Part shown: in pieces, positions 21,106 through 31,189 of the stretch
How the letters are laid out: the number at the start of each line of letters is the position of its first letter
Position numbering within the stretch: position 1 is the first letter of the stretch
Assembly: GCF_918797505.1 (NCBI RefSeq)
Contig: NC_092800.1
Span: 35,330,263-35,394,262, forward strand
Source: Bemisia tabaci
Taxonomy: Eukaryota; Arthropoda; Insecta; Hemiptera; Aleyrodidae
Length of the DNA: 64,000 nt
Reading direction: 5' to 3'
Notes under the pieces: model-generated
What the model saw: only the letters and a program-made list of their open reading frames with translations
What the model was told of the DNA's origin: nothing
Database searches by the model: none
Position numbers and translations under genes: made by a program

Positions 21106-22637
21106 GGTGCTTCTAGATACCTAGACTGGTGGCGAACGATTTCAAGCGCGGTGAGCCGGCGCAGCTAGTTTTCAGTTTTGTCCCTAAAAAAAGAAAATTC
21201 ATTTTTCAGAAAAAATATACTCAGTTGCAGGACTAATTACTACTCAAAATTTCCAATGATGGCTCATTAGAAGAACTGCTCAAATGTCTTGGTTATATGG
21301 ATAGCTTTTTGCAAAGAGGAACCAAGATCATTCCAATGTTGCTAAGATTGTGCACCTTAAATTCTTTGCAATGAAATTACTGAAATCTTGCAAAAAATTA
21401 AATTTACAAGTGTAATTTTCGTCTTGGATTAATAATTTATTGGGAGTAAAGATAAAACTTGTTTAGAAGATCAGTTAATATTTGCAAGGTGAAAAAAGTT
21501 CCACAATTAGCAACAGTGGAATGCTTTTGGTTCCTTTTTGTAAAATGCAATCCATATGTTATGATGTATGTTATAAGTTACATAATGAGTATCTAGCTCG
21601 TTGAATTGCAAAAAGAGAACAACTTCGTCCAGGATGCATTGCTGTGGAAACAAAAATAGGTATTTTCCAGATGTTTCCGAACTTACCCATTTTCAACCCA
21701 AAACGTTCCGAAAATATTTTAGTTTCTACAGCCTTTTATCCCGAACGAAGTCATGGGCACCGCTGATATTTTTAATTACTTAGTCGTTTGTAATCTAAAA
21801 TTGGTTGCACAAATTTGTAAATGCCACAGTAAAAGGACGGCTGCGAGAACTAGGAGAATAATTCCTTAATGACTTTCATCTCTACCTGCAGAAACATAGG
21901 ATAGGAAGATAATGCTGTATCAGATGAACGAAACAAGAACTTATGAAGAAGTTGAATTTATTTTTAACAATGGAACAAATGAATGGATCACATAAATTAA
22001 GCCGATTGAACCATCCTCAACAATTTTATCACACAAATTGACAGAATAAACACAAAAGGAGAGAAACATCAATATTTAAAGTACATACAGCTTAAAAGAT
22101 TTACAGTTAAATGGAAACAGAGATAATCATTGTACCAAAATTTACCCTATTAAAAATATAACAGTGCTAAAAACTTAAAAAAAATGACAAATTGGAAGGT
22201 ACAAAAAATCAATTCAAGAGGAAATAGTGAAGAAAGATTGAGAAAGTACAATCAATTGGTAAAGTAGAATGACTTATTACATGAACTGAATTCCCACTAA
22301 AATTTTAGAGACAAGGACACACAAAGTAGTTGGTCAATACTTATCTTTGTATCAAGATTTTTAAAATCAATAGGAAATCGACAGGAGCAAAATAGTCACT
22401 TCATAATATCTCATCTGAAAACAAGTGCTAAAATTATTAGACGGTAAATCATATCTTCGTAGACTTGAAAATTGGAACAGCAAGAAACATAGAGACAATT
22501 TCGATACAGCAGTGTAAGTTTAGGTCGATCATTGATAAGTTAGGGTGGGAAGTCAAAAACCTGTTTCAAAATTCCCTGACTCATCACCGTAAATCGACAA
22601 AACTTTGTGTCACACAAAGAGTCTCTGCTTTATCAGA
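21106..22637. other. No second gene seen; likely includes the 3' UTR of the MULE-derived gene
   Basis: AT-rich sequence 3' of the minus-strand gene. Several possible poly(A) words exist and I cannot choose among them. Confidence 0.4.
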
Positions 22638-25082
22638 TTAGTTTTGAAGTTTCTCAGGCTCTAAGCGAGTTACAAGATCAGATAAAACAGTATTCACGTG
22701 GATGATAGTATTTTCAGGGACTGCATTTTCTTGAGCTGCATTTAAAAACTGTTGAAGAACGGAGATATTGCTTGCCATCTGTCCGAGAATATTTTCTATT
22801 TTTCCAGAGGGGTTGGATGAGGTCTCAACAGCACTCTCGGAATCACTATGGAGTTCTTCACCATTGTATTCAGTTTCAAAAAAGTAAAAACTTTCTTCAG
22901 AGGGAACAAAAGGGTCACCTCTAGTGAGATAAGACTGAAGTTTATGAATGTGCTTGCACAAAGGATGGTGGTCGGAGCAGCTGCATACGAAAATATGGGA
23001 ACATAGGCCATGGCACTTTGCTTCAGTGCACTTAGAAGAACACATTTCAAGATTACATAACTCCTTGCAGCGTTCTATATAACATATTTCACAACTTTTG
23101 GTATCAACAGACTTTATTTCCCAGAGCCTGTCTTCAATTTGCTCTACGATCATATTGTCTTTCATTAAAAGGCCTCGTTTGTGTCTTTCTAGAATATCTT
23201 GATGTTGAACAGAAAAGCCGACATCAGCTTCCTTAAGCCGAGTGCAGTGGTCATCCCTTTCAATATCGTACAGAATAAGAATGAGGTCATCTAGTCTCTT
23301 ATTCACTTTACGCTTGAGGTACTCAGTTTTCAATCTATTATGAAAGGAGTCAAGATATCCTATTGTATTTACTTCTCCATGAGGGAAGTTCCTGTGACAC
23401 CTCGACCACTTTTCTACTCTTTTCCAATACTGGTCCTCTAAGTATGACATAAAGTCGGAGGTAGCCGGATTATTTCCGTACTTGCTTAGGAAATCATCTT
23501 TTAACTTAAAAAATGAACTCTTACTCGCAGTATTCATTATGACTTTAATTTCGGACAACATTGTATTGAATAAATCAAGAGGGACTTTGGCTCTTAGGTT
23601 TTCTTCAAGGTTCTTGAGGACATGCCATACACACAATATATGCTTTATTTCCTGAGAAAACCCTGCATTTGCAGCATTTATCAAAGTAGGATCATCATCA
23701 GTTATCACAAAGCTCAGTGGTACTTCATTATTTAGCCTAGCATCTAAAGTTTGAAAAAAAAACTTGATTGTATTAGCATCAGACTTGCTAGTAATTAGAT
23801 GGGCAACCGGCCAGCCACGACGATTATCGTCGACGACCATTACAGTAAACAGTTCGTATTCGCATTGATTGGTCCCATGAGTCACACCAACAATTATTAT
23901 TTTGGAACCATATCTTTTCATTAGATCTAACTGTCTGTCTGTTTGGAAGGCAAACATAAATAAATCTTCAGAATTAGAAAGCTCATCAATTTCAGCGGGT
24001 CCATGAACAACTTTCTTTCCACATGGCTTATAAATTAAAAGAGAATTATCTTTTGCAATGATCTCATGGGCTAGCAAAAAAACAGATTCGACATCGTCCT
24101 GATGTAGCCGACATTTCATACGCCTCCTTCGTTCTCGTTCTAAAATTAATTTTTTTTGAAGAATACTAGCTTTTGTGTCATGCACACCAAGATTATTTTT
24201 TGGGAGGAAGCGCTCTTTTGTGATCTGATGGACAACTGTTGGTGGTATGTTTTCTGCAAGTCTTTCATTGATGTATGTAGACATTGCAGCCGGTAGGGGG
24301 TGATGTAGCGTATCTTTCGGTTTGCAAACGTGGCTATGAGTCGGGTAATAATCTACAATAACAGATTTGTTCTGAGACACTGTAACTTTAATTTTTGCGA
24401 TACAATAATGTCCTACTTTTACTCTTCCTTTGTTGCGGCATTTACTTGAGACTGGTGAAAGCTTTTTATGCGACTTTTGCGGGCCATCATGTTGGCAGTA
24501 GTAATGTTTCACCAACTTTGATGCCTGACCTGTTCGAGCAGAAAAGTACGAAAATGTGCTTTCTTCTTCCTTTTCCTTCCACGCTTTAAATTCATCAATA
24601 GATGCAAAAGTTTTAGTTACCTTGGGACGGATGGTGATTTCATCTTTATGAACTGAAGACATATGATTAATCAGTTGGGTTTTGAAGAAGAATTTTAGGA
24701 GACAACCCTTTACGAGGCAAGGGGTTTTGTTTCTCCGGTGTTGAGATTCTGAAGTTCCAGGTGAACAAGTCTTCAAATGAGTGGTTAAATTTTGTTTTAA
24801 ATTGAACGATGAATTACAATGAGCACATGAAAATGTGGGTGGACGTCTATCGGCATTGGCACTGCAATAACCTTCATGACGATTACGGCTTCTTTTAAGA
24901 GAAAAATTAGATCTACAAAACTTACAAATAAAAGAATTGGTGTTGAGTTTTTTTGAAGCTTTATCATCATTAGTTAAAATAGATCTACGAGGTGGTTTAC
25001 GAGGTGGTGGCTGCTTCCGTAATTTTTTCTTGTTTGGCTGAGATATGTTATTGGACAAATCACTTTCACTGAGGCCCTCCAT
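22638..25082 (-). CDS. MULE-transposase-derived protein with C2H2 and SWIM zinc fingers, intronless, 814 aa
   Basis: The start is the ATG at 25082-25080, which follows a good acceptor (TTTGGTTTGCAG), so a 5' UTR intron is likely; the frame is open 39 codons further up but without family character. Order: a basic stretch (residues about 15-35), C2H2 fingers (about 50-75, 80-105, a third near 120), a MULE transposase fold (about 370-520) with VITDDDPTLINA and CVWH, and near residue 715 a SWIM finger, CSCSDHHPLCKHIH. Families of this type include mobile Mutator-like elements and host proteins derived from them. The usual first catalytic Asp (L-D-A-T-H-K-T-N type motif) reads IIIVGVTHGTNQ, so Gly replaces Asp at about residue 399 (codon 23888-23886). 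I found no terminal inverted repeats or target duplication around it. This favours a domesticated or catalytically dead gene over an active element. Confidence 0.8.
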   Translation of the reverse strand: MEGLSESDLSNNISQPNKKKLRKQPPPRKPPRRSILTNDDKASKKLNTNSFICKFCRSNFSLKRSRNRHEGYCSANADRRPPTFSCAHCNSSFNLKQNLTTHLKTCSPGTSESQHRRNKTPCLVKGCLLKFFFKTQLINHMSSVHKDEITIRPKVTKTFASIDEFKAWKEKEEESTFSYFSARTGQASKLVKHYYCQHDGPQKSHKKLSPVSSKCRNKGRVKVGHYCIAKIKVTVSQNKSVIVDYYPTHSHVCKPKDTLHHPLPAAMSTYINERLAENIPPTVVHQITKERFLPKNNLGVHDTKASILQKKLILERERRRRMKCRLHQDDVESVFLLAHEIIAKDNSLLIYKPCGKKVVHGPAEIDELSNSEDLFMFAFQTDRQLDLMKRYGSKIIIVGVTHGTNQCEYELFTVMVVDDNRRGWPVAHLITSKSDANTIKFFFQTLDARLNNEVPLSFVITDDDPTLINAANAGFSQEIKHILCVWHVLKNLEENLRAKVPLDLFNTMLSEIKVIMNTASKSSFFKLKDDFLSKYGNNPATSDFMSYLEDQYWKRVEKWSRCHRNFPHGEVNTIGYLDSFHNRLKTEYLKRKVNKRLDDLILILYDIERDDHCTRLKEADVGFSVQHQDILERHKRGLLMKDNMIVEQIEDRLWEIKSVDTKSCEICYIERCKELCNLEMCSSKCTEAKCHGLCSHIFVCSCSDHHPLCKHIHKLQSYLTRGDPFVPSEESFYFFETEYNGEELHSDSESAVETSSNPSGKIENILGQMASNISVLQQFLNAAQENAVPENTIIHVNTVLSDLVTRLEPEKLQN

Positions 25083-25381
25083 CACGGCAAAGTATACACC
25101 TGCAAACCAAAGAGAATGTGTGAGGCTGAGCATTTCAGAAAGGTAAAATAGAGACCTATTGTATAAATTATCTGTTTTGCCTTTAACCTGCAGCTTCATT
25201 TATTTGCTTGCCCTCAATCTGCACTGCGGCATGATTTTGACATTGGAGGGGTGAGACAGAAAGTACATATAGACAAACATGTGTTTGCATTGGGCAACTA
25301 TCTATAGCAATGGACTTCTTACAAATTTTGTAACATGCATTTGATTGCTGGCTAAGCTGTATATAACATAGTTATTGATTA

Positions 25382-25382
<1 letters not shown>

Positions 25383-25420
<38 letters not shown>
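25383..25420 (+). repeat. A38 homopolymer and adjacent hairpin
   Basis: A38 at 25383-25420, followed at 25452-25516 by a hairpin whose arms are ACATGTAGATGAGAAA and TTTCTCATCTACATGT. It lies about 300 bases upstream of the start of the MULE-derived gene. Confidence 0.8.
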
Positions 25421-25422
<2 letters not shown>

Positions 25423-25935
25423 GAGTTATAAGCCAAAATAAACAAGTAATAACTCAAATTACATGTAGATGAGAAATAGTATACGTATTTTTTCTCATCT
25501 ACATGTAGTTTGAAATATAACTTGTTCATTTTGGTTTGTAGCTTGTTTTTTTAAATCAATAACTATGTTTTGTAACAAGCTTGTAACCCACTTCTTGATC
25601 CCCTTAAAATTAATAATGTTGGTTGAAAAATATGAAAAAAAAACTCACACCGGCACAATTATTTCTACACTCCTGGACGGACACAGTAAGCAAACAGCTA
25701 ACAGGATCCCTACCCAAGTAGCAGTGATCGCGATAAATTGCGATTTAATTGGAGAATGTATCGCGATTTTATCGACGTCGCGATTTATTGCAATATTATC
25801 GGGAGAAAAATCGCGATAAATTGCAACAAAATCGCGATATTATCGAACGCGATTTTATAGAGATAAAATTGCAATAAATTGCAATTTTTCATTAACGCAT
25901 GAATGACGCATATGAAAGATGTTTCTATTCCGCCG

Positions 25936-26265
25936 CCGCCGTTTTTACCGAGATCCGTTGGTAACTTAACCATCTCATTTTTTTTTATCAATTATTAGTA
26001 TAATGTTACAAAGACAGACTGGTAAGCTTACCTGAAAACCGGTATTTTTACTGATTTTTTCAGGTAAGAATACCACTTTTATTGGTAATCAATCCCCGGT
26101 AACTTTACCATTTTATCTCGGTAATTCTACCACAGTCGATAAAAACTATTGGCGTTTTTCCCAAGGTCCATCGGTAACTTTGCCATCTCACTATTATTGG
26201 TAATTTTACAGAGACAGAATGATGAGATTACCAATAGAACCTTATTTTACCAACCGTATTTCAAG
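25936..26265. repeat. Family K repeat fragment inside element L
   Basis: Matches 1575-1800 closely (ACCGAGATCCGTTGG, GGTAATCAATCCCCGGTAAC, ACTATTGGCG) but lacks the family's terminal CACTGAAAAA ends. Confidence 0.7.
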
Positions 26266-26291
26266 GTATGAAATAAAATACAGAGGAGGGA

Positions 26292-26296
<5 letters not shown>

Positions 26297-26335
<39 letters not shown>
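26297..26335 (+). repeat. A39 homopolymer
   Basis: An uninterrupted A run between the family K fragment and the SINE-like unit. Length may be unreliable. Confidence 0.9.
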
Positions 26336-26338
<3 letters not shown>

Positions 26339-26431
26339 AATGAAAAATCGGTGTCAGTCAACGCAAAGACATAAGTTGTGAGGTTGCGAAGCGCCGATCC
26401 ATGTATAAGAGGCTTCAATTCGCACACGCAA

Positions 26432-26590
26432 GTCATATAGCGGTCATAGCATAGTGACAATGTGCTGGCCTTCCACCGTAGCGATTGGGGTTCGAATCCC
26501 CGCGGAGGCTCCGGGGATTTTACGCTCGTCTTCGTCAAAGGACCTGACGGCTGAACCTAACGGCAATCGGCTGACAACTTTAACCCCTTT
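26432..26590 (+). mobile_element. tRNA-derived SINE-like unit
   Basis: A pol III box A-like sequence TAGCATAGTGA at 26447-26457 and a box B GGTTCGAATCC at 26489-26499 are spaced as in a tRNA. The downstream part (TCCGGGGATTTTACGCTCG) runs to a T8 stretch at 26587. The region does not fold as a clean tRNA, so I call a SINE head, not a tRNA gene. An A-run of 39 lies on the 5' side at 26297-26335, the opposite of the usual SINE arrangement. Confidence 0.6.
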
Positions 26591-27040
26591 TTTTTGGCGA
26601 TTTTATCAATCGCTAGGATCATCAACATCTGAGCGATCATCCTCGATCTTATCGCGATAAAATCGCAATTTTTTCGGGCCGATAAAATCGCAATAAAATC
26701 GCGAAAAGATCGAGGATAATCGCTCAAATGTTGATGATCCTAGCGATTTTATCGCCGATAAAATCGAGGATAATCGCGACTTTATCGGCGATAAAATCGC
26801 GATTTTTCCGTTGAAAAATGCTACTTGGGTACCTGCACTACAGCTGTTGCTGCAAAACAGTAGAGCACATAGGTAAGGATAAGATATTGTACTATTTCTT
26901 TGGGAGGAGGGGGGGGGGGAGGTAAGTTCTCTATTTTTGATTTGGTTTTAACTGGGTAAAAAAAACCTGAGAGAAACCGGACAAATAAGATGAAATTTTA
27001 CCAAAATTTACTTACTTTCTATCAGAAAGTTTGACAGGCG

Positions 27041-30000
27041 TTATGTCAGACAACTACAGTTTGGTTTGGCATAGGTATTGACTGGGTAACCAGTTTCGTT
27101 CAAATCATCTGTTGTGAGAGTCCAGCATAATCTCTCTCTCCCCGCTCCATTCACCAACAATAACCGATAACTGAGATCTATTTCTGTGGAGGGATCAAAG
27201 GTTCCCTGACGGGATAATACTCCAACTTCAAGGTGTCTGACAACCTGAGAAATAATTGAGACAAAAATTTCTACAGTATTCTGATGATATAAATTAGGGC
27301 TGTGCGAGTGTTCGAATTTCAAGTCGAGTCGAGCCCAGTATCGAGCACTTGACTTAGCTCGAGTGCCGATAACACAAGTTTTTTCGATTTTTTTGAGCTT
27401 TCCTGAGCTAGAAACACCAAAAGAGTCCAACTCTTAATATTTTAATCATTCTATTATTATTTTTGGTTTTTCAATCATTTTTTATTGTAAAATTACAAGA
27501 TAAAACTCAAAATTACTTGAACTCAACTCCAACTCGACTCAGCTTGAGGATCATTTTAGAATCTCGAAAAAATTCAAACTTGGTTTAAAATGGTGGAGAA
27601 ATACTTGAACTCTGTTCGAACCCGAAAAACTAGGCTCGCACAGCCCTGATGAAATACCTAGCCCACCAGTGATGTGGCGCCTACATAAAACTCCTTCTGA
27701 TTTATTTCTGCAATCAATACAAAAATGTGGGTTATAGGACTTTTGGTCCAATTTTTTTGTCCACAAATTTTTTCGTCCAATTTATTTTGTCCACGACTTT
27801 TTGTCCTTGAAATCTGGTCCAAGTTAAATTCGTCCTGGTAAATAGTTAGTCCTACGCATTTGTTCGTCCAGTGGTATTAGGTCACATTTCTGTGGTCCAG
27901 TAAGGTAAAAAAGTTATGTCCAAAACTCACGTCCAATGAGGCCGTTTCAGCTACTTCCTTTCAGCTTTCAGCTACTTTCAGTCATCGTCTGAGTCTTCTT
28001 CGTCCGAGTCCGGTGGATCTGCGCGTGGCGTGTGAATCAATTGGCGTTAAGATCAATTTATTTCGTAGCTATGGAGACCCTTAAATTTAATCCCAACATC
28101 GAAAGAAAAAACATCGAAGAGGTTATTTTAAAATTTTCGTTTAAAATTCAATGACGGTATATATTTTTGTTTTGAAATTTTATTAGTGTGGGTGACATTT
28201 GTTGATATACCATCCCCAAATCGAAAGAAGAAACATCAAAGAGGTGATTTTAAAATTTTCGTTCAAAATTCAATGACTGTATATATTTTTGTTTTGAAAT
28301 TTTATTAGTATGTGTGACGTTTGTTGATATACTGAAATGGCTCCAACAGTGATACAGAGTAAACGCGACAAGCCCCTCCTTGTCAATGAAGGGTTTGTGT
28401 ACCATCACCATTCGTACAATAAAGATAGGACGAGTAAGTACTGGAGGTGTGGAGAGGCAAACATGCAATGCGAGATGCGTCACTAATACGAACGTGGAAG
28501 AACTAGTTGTTTATAAGTGCGATATCTCAACTCATTTGCATCTCCCGGATCATGCTGCAGTGGAGGCAATGCAGATCGTGCAAAATATTCGAGAATTAGC
28601 AGCTGAGCAACCGAATGCAAGACCCAGCGACGTTATAAGAACAGGGGTAGGAAACGTTGAAGAAGAAGTCAGCGTCAAACTACCGGAGGAAAATCATCTT
28701 AAGCGTATGGTTAACAGAAGACAGAACAAGGAAAGGCCGCGTTTACCAGGTCCAAATACGGTAAATTTTGAGATAACCGCTCCTTATGATAGAACTCGAT
28801 CTGATCAGCTATTTTTACTGTACAACAGTGGTCGTGAGGGTGCCAATCGTACACTGATCTTTTCCACCAGTGAGAATCTTAGGATTTTGGCAGCGAGTGA
28901 TACACTTCTGACTGATGGAACTTTTAAAGTTGTACCGCGGCAATTCCTTCAACTGTACACTCTGCACGGAGTCATTTTGGACACTGTCTTCCCATTTGTT
29001 TTTGTTTTAACGACACGAAAAGATGAGGGCACGTATGCAGACATATACCGTCAAGTGAAGGACATAGCAGCCGAACTAGATATTCATTTCAGCTTTCAAT
29101 TTTTAAATACTGACTTTGAAGCAGCAAATATAAACGCGGTAAAAGAAGCACTCCCCAACGCTCGCATCGTCGGTTGCTTATTCCACTTTTCCCAGTCCTT
29201 ATGGCGTCAGATTGTTAGCCGAGGGCTGCGGGCCGATTATTTAAATACAGAAGAACCCGAGTTACGACGTAACTTACTGGAACTCATGGCTCTGCCGTTC
29301 ATCCCTCCTGCAGATTTGGTGGAAACTTTCATTTTTCTCTATGAGGAAATAGACGACGCTTTAACCGAATTTGCGACGTACGTTGACCACACGTACGTGC
29401 GTGGCAAACCAGCTCGGGGAAGAAGACGTGCGGTACCTCCCCTGTTCCCTCCCGAAACATGGAACGTCTACAACTTAGTTTTGGCAGATCGTATTAGAAC
29501 AAACAACGCAGTTGAGGGCTTTCACTCAAAATTCAACCAAATCGTCGGCACGCATCATGCTAACATTTGGAAGCTCATTGACGCTTTTAAAAAGGTTCAA
29601 CAGGACACAGAGCGTACGTTAACACAGGCTCAGGGGGGTCATCGCCGCTTTAAACCACCGGTGAGCAAGAAGTACACTACCAATCAGGCAATGATTGCCA
29701 ACATCGTCCGAAATTACCAACATTACAAGGACACGAACTCACTTAAGAAGTACCTCCGAGCATGTGCGTACCACCTCAAGTTGCACACGCCACGCGCAGA
29801 TCCACCGGACTCGGACGAAGAAGACTCAGACGATGACTGAAAGTAGCTGAAAGCTGAAAGGAAATAGCTGAAACGGCCTCATTGGACGTGAGTTTTGGAC
29901 ATAACTTTTTTACCTTACTGGACCACAGAAATGTGACCTAATACCACTGGACGAACAAATGCGTAGGACTAACTATTTACCAGGACGAATTTAACTTGGA

Positions 30001-31189
30001 CCAGATTTCAAGGACAAAAAGTCGTGGACAAAATAAATTGGACGAAAAAATTTATGGACAAAAAAAATTGGACCAAAAGTCCTGTAACCAAAAATGTGTG
30101 CTATTGGTATTAAAATTTATACTTCTGTTTGGCTCAGAAACAGTAGAGTTCTCAGATCTTTGACGTTTTTTGAGAGCAACCGGCTCTTCAAATAATAAAC
30201 TCTTCTCGCACTTCAAAGGGAGATGACTAAAACAAATTATGCCTTTAATCTGTTGGTTAAAAAAAAAAATACCTGGGGAGACTTGGAAACATAGTAATAA
30301 TCCAACATTGTTTCCGTCAAGGTATAATTTTAATAAAATTTACGACCACTTCCACTAATTGAGTTATTATAAGGAAGCACGATTATCAACTATGCTTAAT
30401 TTCTTTATAAACATATTCCTTGATATGTTTAAATACATCCCTTGTTGAAAGTTGCCTTCCACGATATAATTAATACTCTTAGAGAGTCAATGTTTTAGGC
30501 CAATTCAAGATGAGTAGTAGTGGCAAGGGGCTTTGTATAGAAACAGGCTCTCAAATGTGATGACATCGAAAATTCAAGATGTCAACAGGTGGCGACTAAT
30601 TTAGCAAGACCTCTAGAGCGGATTTGTTGTATGTTGAGACGAAAGTCAAGTATTGTTTAGGTCACCTCTCATCAGTGGTGCTATCTGACTGCATGTATTA
30701 ACCTGATTAAGAGGTGCTGATTCAGAGGTAATCAGAGATTGACATTTGTCTCAACATACGATGCGTCCATTCTACTTTGGTTATCATATTAGGTATGCAT
30801 TAAGTAAGCAGAAAAAATTGTGATTCAATAAAAAAATTCAACCACTTGTGGAGTTGAATAAGAAATTGTATAAGTAAATACCTTGTGCATGAGATGATGA
30901 AAGAAGAAATCTTCAGGAAGACTGATAATGGACTATTTAGCAGCAATCTGTACTCTACATTTTCAATAAGAATAAACTGTTCCATCCACTTTGTCCTTTT
31001 CGCTTACCACAAACTGAGTTTGAGACAACCAACTGAGAACCTGAGAAGAAGAGAAGATGTGAAATTATAAGCAACAGAGGCAATTCATGCTACTTATCGC
31101 TACGCACATACATGAGGAACCACAAAAGGCCAGTGTCCTATGAAAGCACCGATCAGTTGAAAAGTTGGATTCTCATCCATTTGGCTTGA
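27041..31189 (-). CDS. Possible host gene, exon-like fragments, unrecognised product
   Basis: I do not recognise the protein. Four pieces look exon-like on the minus strand: 31189-31112 (SSQMDENPTFQLIGAFIGHW then PFVVPH, donor GTATGT); 31040-31008 (VLSWLSQTQFV, donor GTAAGC); an open stretch from 30249 after a T-rich acceptor, interrupted by the MULE at 30089 and resuming at 27720 (CIDCRNKSEGVLCRRHITGG); and 27244-27041, a last exon after an excellent acceptor (ATTTCTCAG), reading VVRHLEVGVLSRQGTFDPST onward to GYPVNTYAKPNCSCLT and a stop. Phases do not all join cleanly and a stop-containing stretch lies at 30.9 kb, so this may be a decayed gene or partly chance. If real, the MULE has broken it. 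Confidence 0.3.
27296..27647. mobile_element. Foldback element with AGGGCTGTGCGAG ends, about 352 bp
   Basis: AGGGCTGTGCGAGTG on the left and CTCGCACAGCCCT on the right, with internal CGAGTCGAGCC-type words. CTGATGA occurs near both ends (27281, 27646). It lies between the exon-like piece at 27041-27244 and the MULE. Confidence 0.7.
27721..27729. repeat. Left 9-bp target-site duplication of the MULE (AAAAATGTG)
   Basis: Identical to 30090-30098 immediately outside the right end of the element. Confidence 0.9.
27730..28034 (+). repeat. MULE left terminal inverted repeat
   Basis: Inverted match to 29784-30089. It is rich in GTCC/GGAC words (TTGTCC, GTCCA) spaced through the arm, which may be repeated transposase-binding sites. 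Its inner 54 bases are an antisense copy of the transposase C-terminal coding end. Confidence 0.9.
28089..28332 (+). repeat. Two tandem copies of a 122-bp unit just upstream of the MULE transposase ATG
   Basis: TCGAAAGA recurs at 28099 and 28221 and the surrounding about 120 bases match with few differences. The second copy ends four bases before the ATG at 28337. It occupies the place where the transposase promoter should be. Confidence 0.8.
28337..29840 (+). pseudogene. MULE transposase with FLYWCH finger, one N-terminal frameshift
   Basis: The natural ATG is at 28337 (MAPTVIQSKRDKPLL). That frame carries a FLYWCH-type start (GFVYHHHSYNKDRTSKYWRC) but stops at about 28488. The frame that continues the domain (CNARCVTNTN, then HLHLPDH) runs open from about 28380 to the stop at 29840, so a frameshift lies near 28470. 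The transposase core keeps the acidic residues expected of MULE enzymes: LLTDGTFK, then FLNTDFEAANINA and the C-x2-H block CLFHF, and a downstream region containing NNAVEGFHSKFN. The C-terminus is highly acidic. Full length would be about 500 residues, short but in range for animal MULEs. Apart from the frameshift it looks competent; an assembly error is possible. Confidence 0.85.
29784..30089 (-). repeat. MULE right terminal inverted repeat
   Basis: Inverted match to 27730-28034. It begins inside the transposase reading frame, so it encodes the acidic C-terminus (SDEEDSDDD) and the stop codon at 29838-29840, then runs to the element end. Confidence 0.9.
30090..30098. repeat. Right 9-bp target-site duplication of the MULE (AAAAATGTG)
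   Basis: Identical to 27721-27729. Together they define both ends of the element to the base. Confidence 0.9.

Larger units (their letters stand above)
25713..26829. mobile_element. Family L: 1117-bp element with CCCAAGTAGCA inverted ends and TA target duplication, containing nested repeats
   Basis: Starts CCCAAGTAGCA and ends TGCTACTTGGG, with TA on both sides (25711-25712, 26830-26831), as for Tc1/mariner-type transposition. Both arms are built of short ATCGCGATAAAATCG words. Inside are a family K fragment, an A39 run and the SINE-like unit, so it has been invaded several times. Confidence 0.7.
27730..30089 (+). mobile_element. Complete MULE (Mutator-like, Phantom-type FLYWCH) DNA transposon, 2360 bp
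   Basis: The element starts GGTTATAGGAC and ends GTCCTGTAACC. It is flanked by a perfect 9-bp direct repeat, AAAAATGTG, at 27721-27729 and 30090-30098, the size expected for Mutator-like elements. The terminal inverted repeats (27730-28034 and 29784-30089) are about 305 bp and nearly identical. One transposase gene runs left to right. High similarity of the two arms and an intact target duplication suggest recent insertion. The FLYWCH plus MULE layout resembles the Phantom group described from animals; that assignment is by recall. Confidence 0.93.

Noticed and set aside
25083..25199. Longer start for the zinc-finger MULE protein (39 extra codons)
   Set aside because: A good splice acceptor lies between the two starts, and the extra residues do not look like the family; the internal ATG at 25082 is preferred.
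26432..26510. A functional tRNA gene
   Set aside because: Box A and box B are present, but the acceptor and anticodon stems do not pair convincingly, and the sequence continues as a longer SINE-like unit.
28433..28438. GTAAGT donor in the MULE transposase start
   Set aside because: Splicing there would remove the conserved YWRC of the FLYWCH finger, and no matching acceptor restores the frame.
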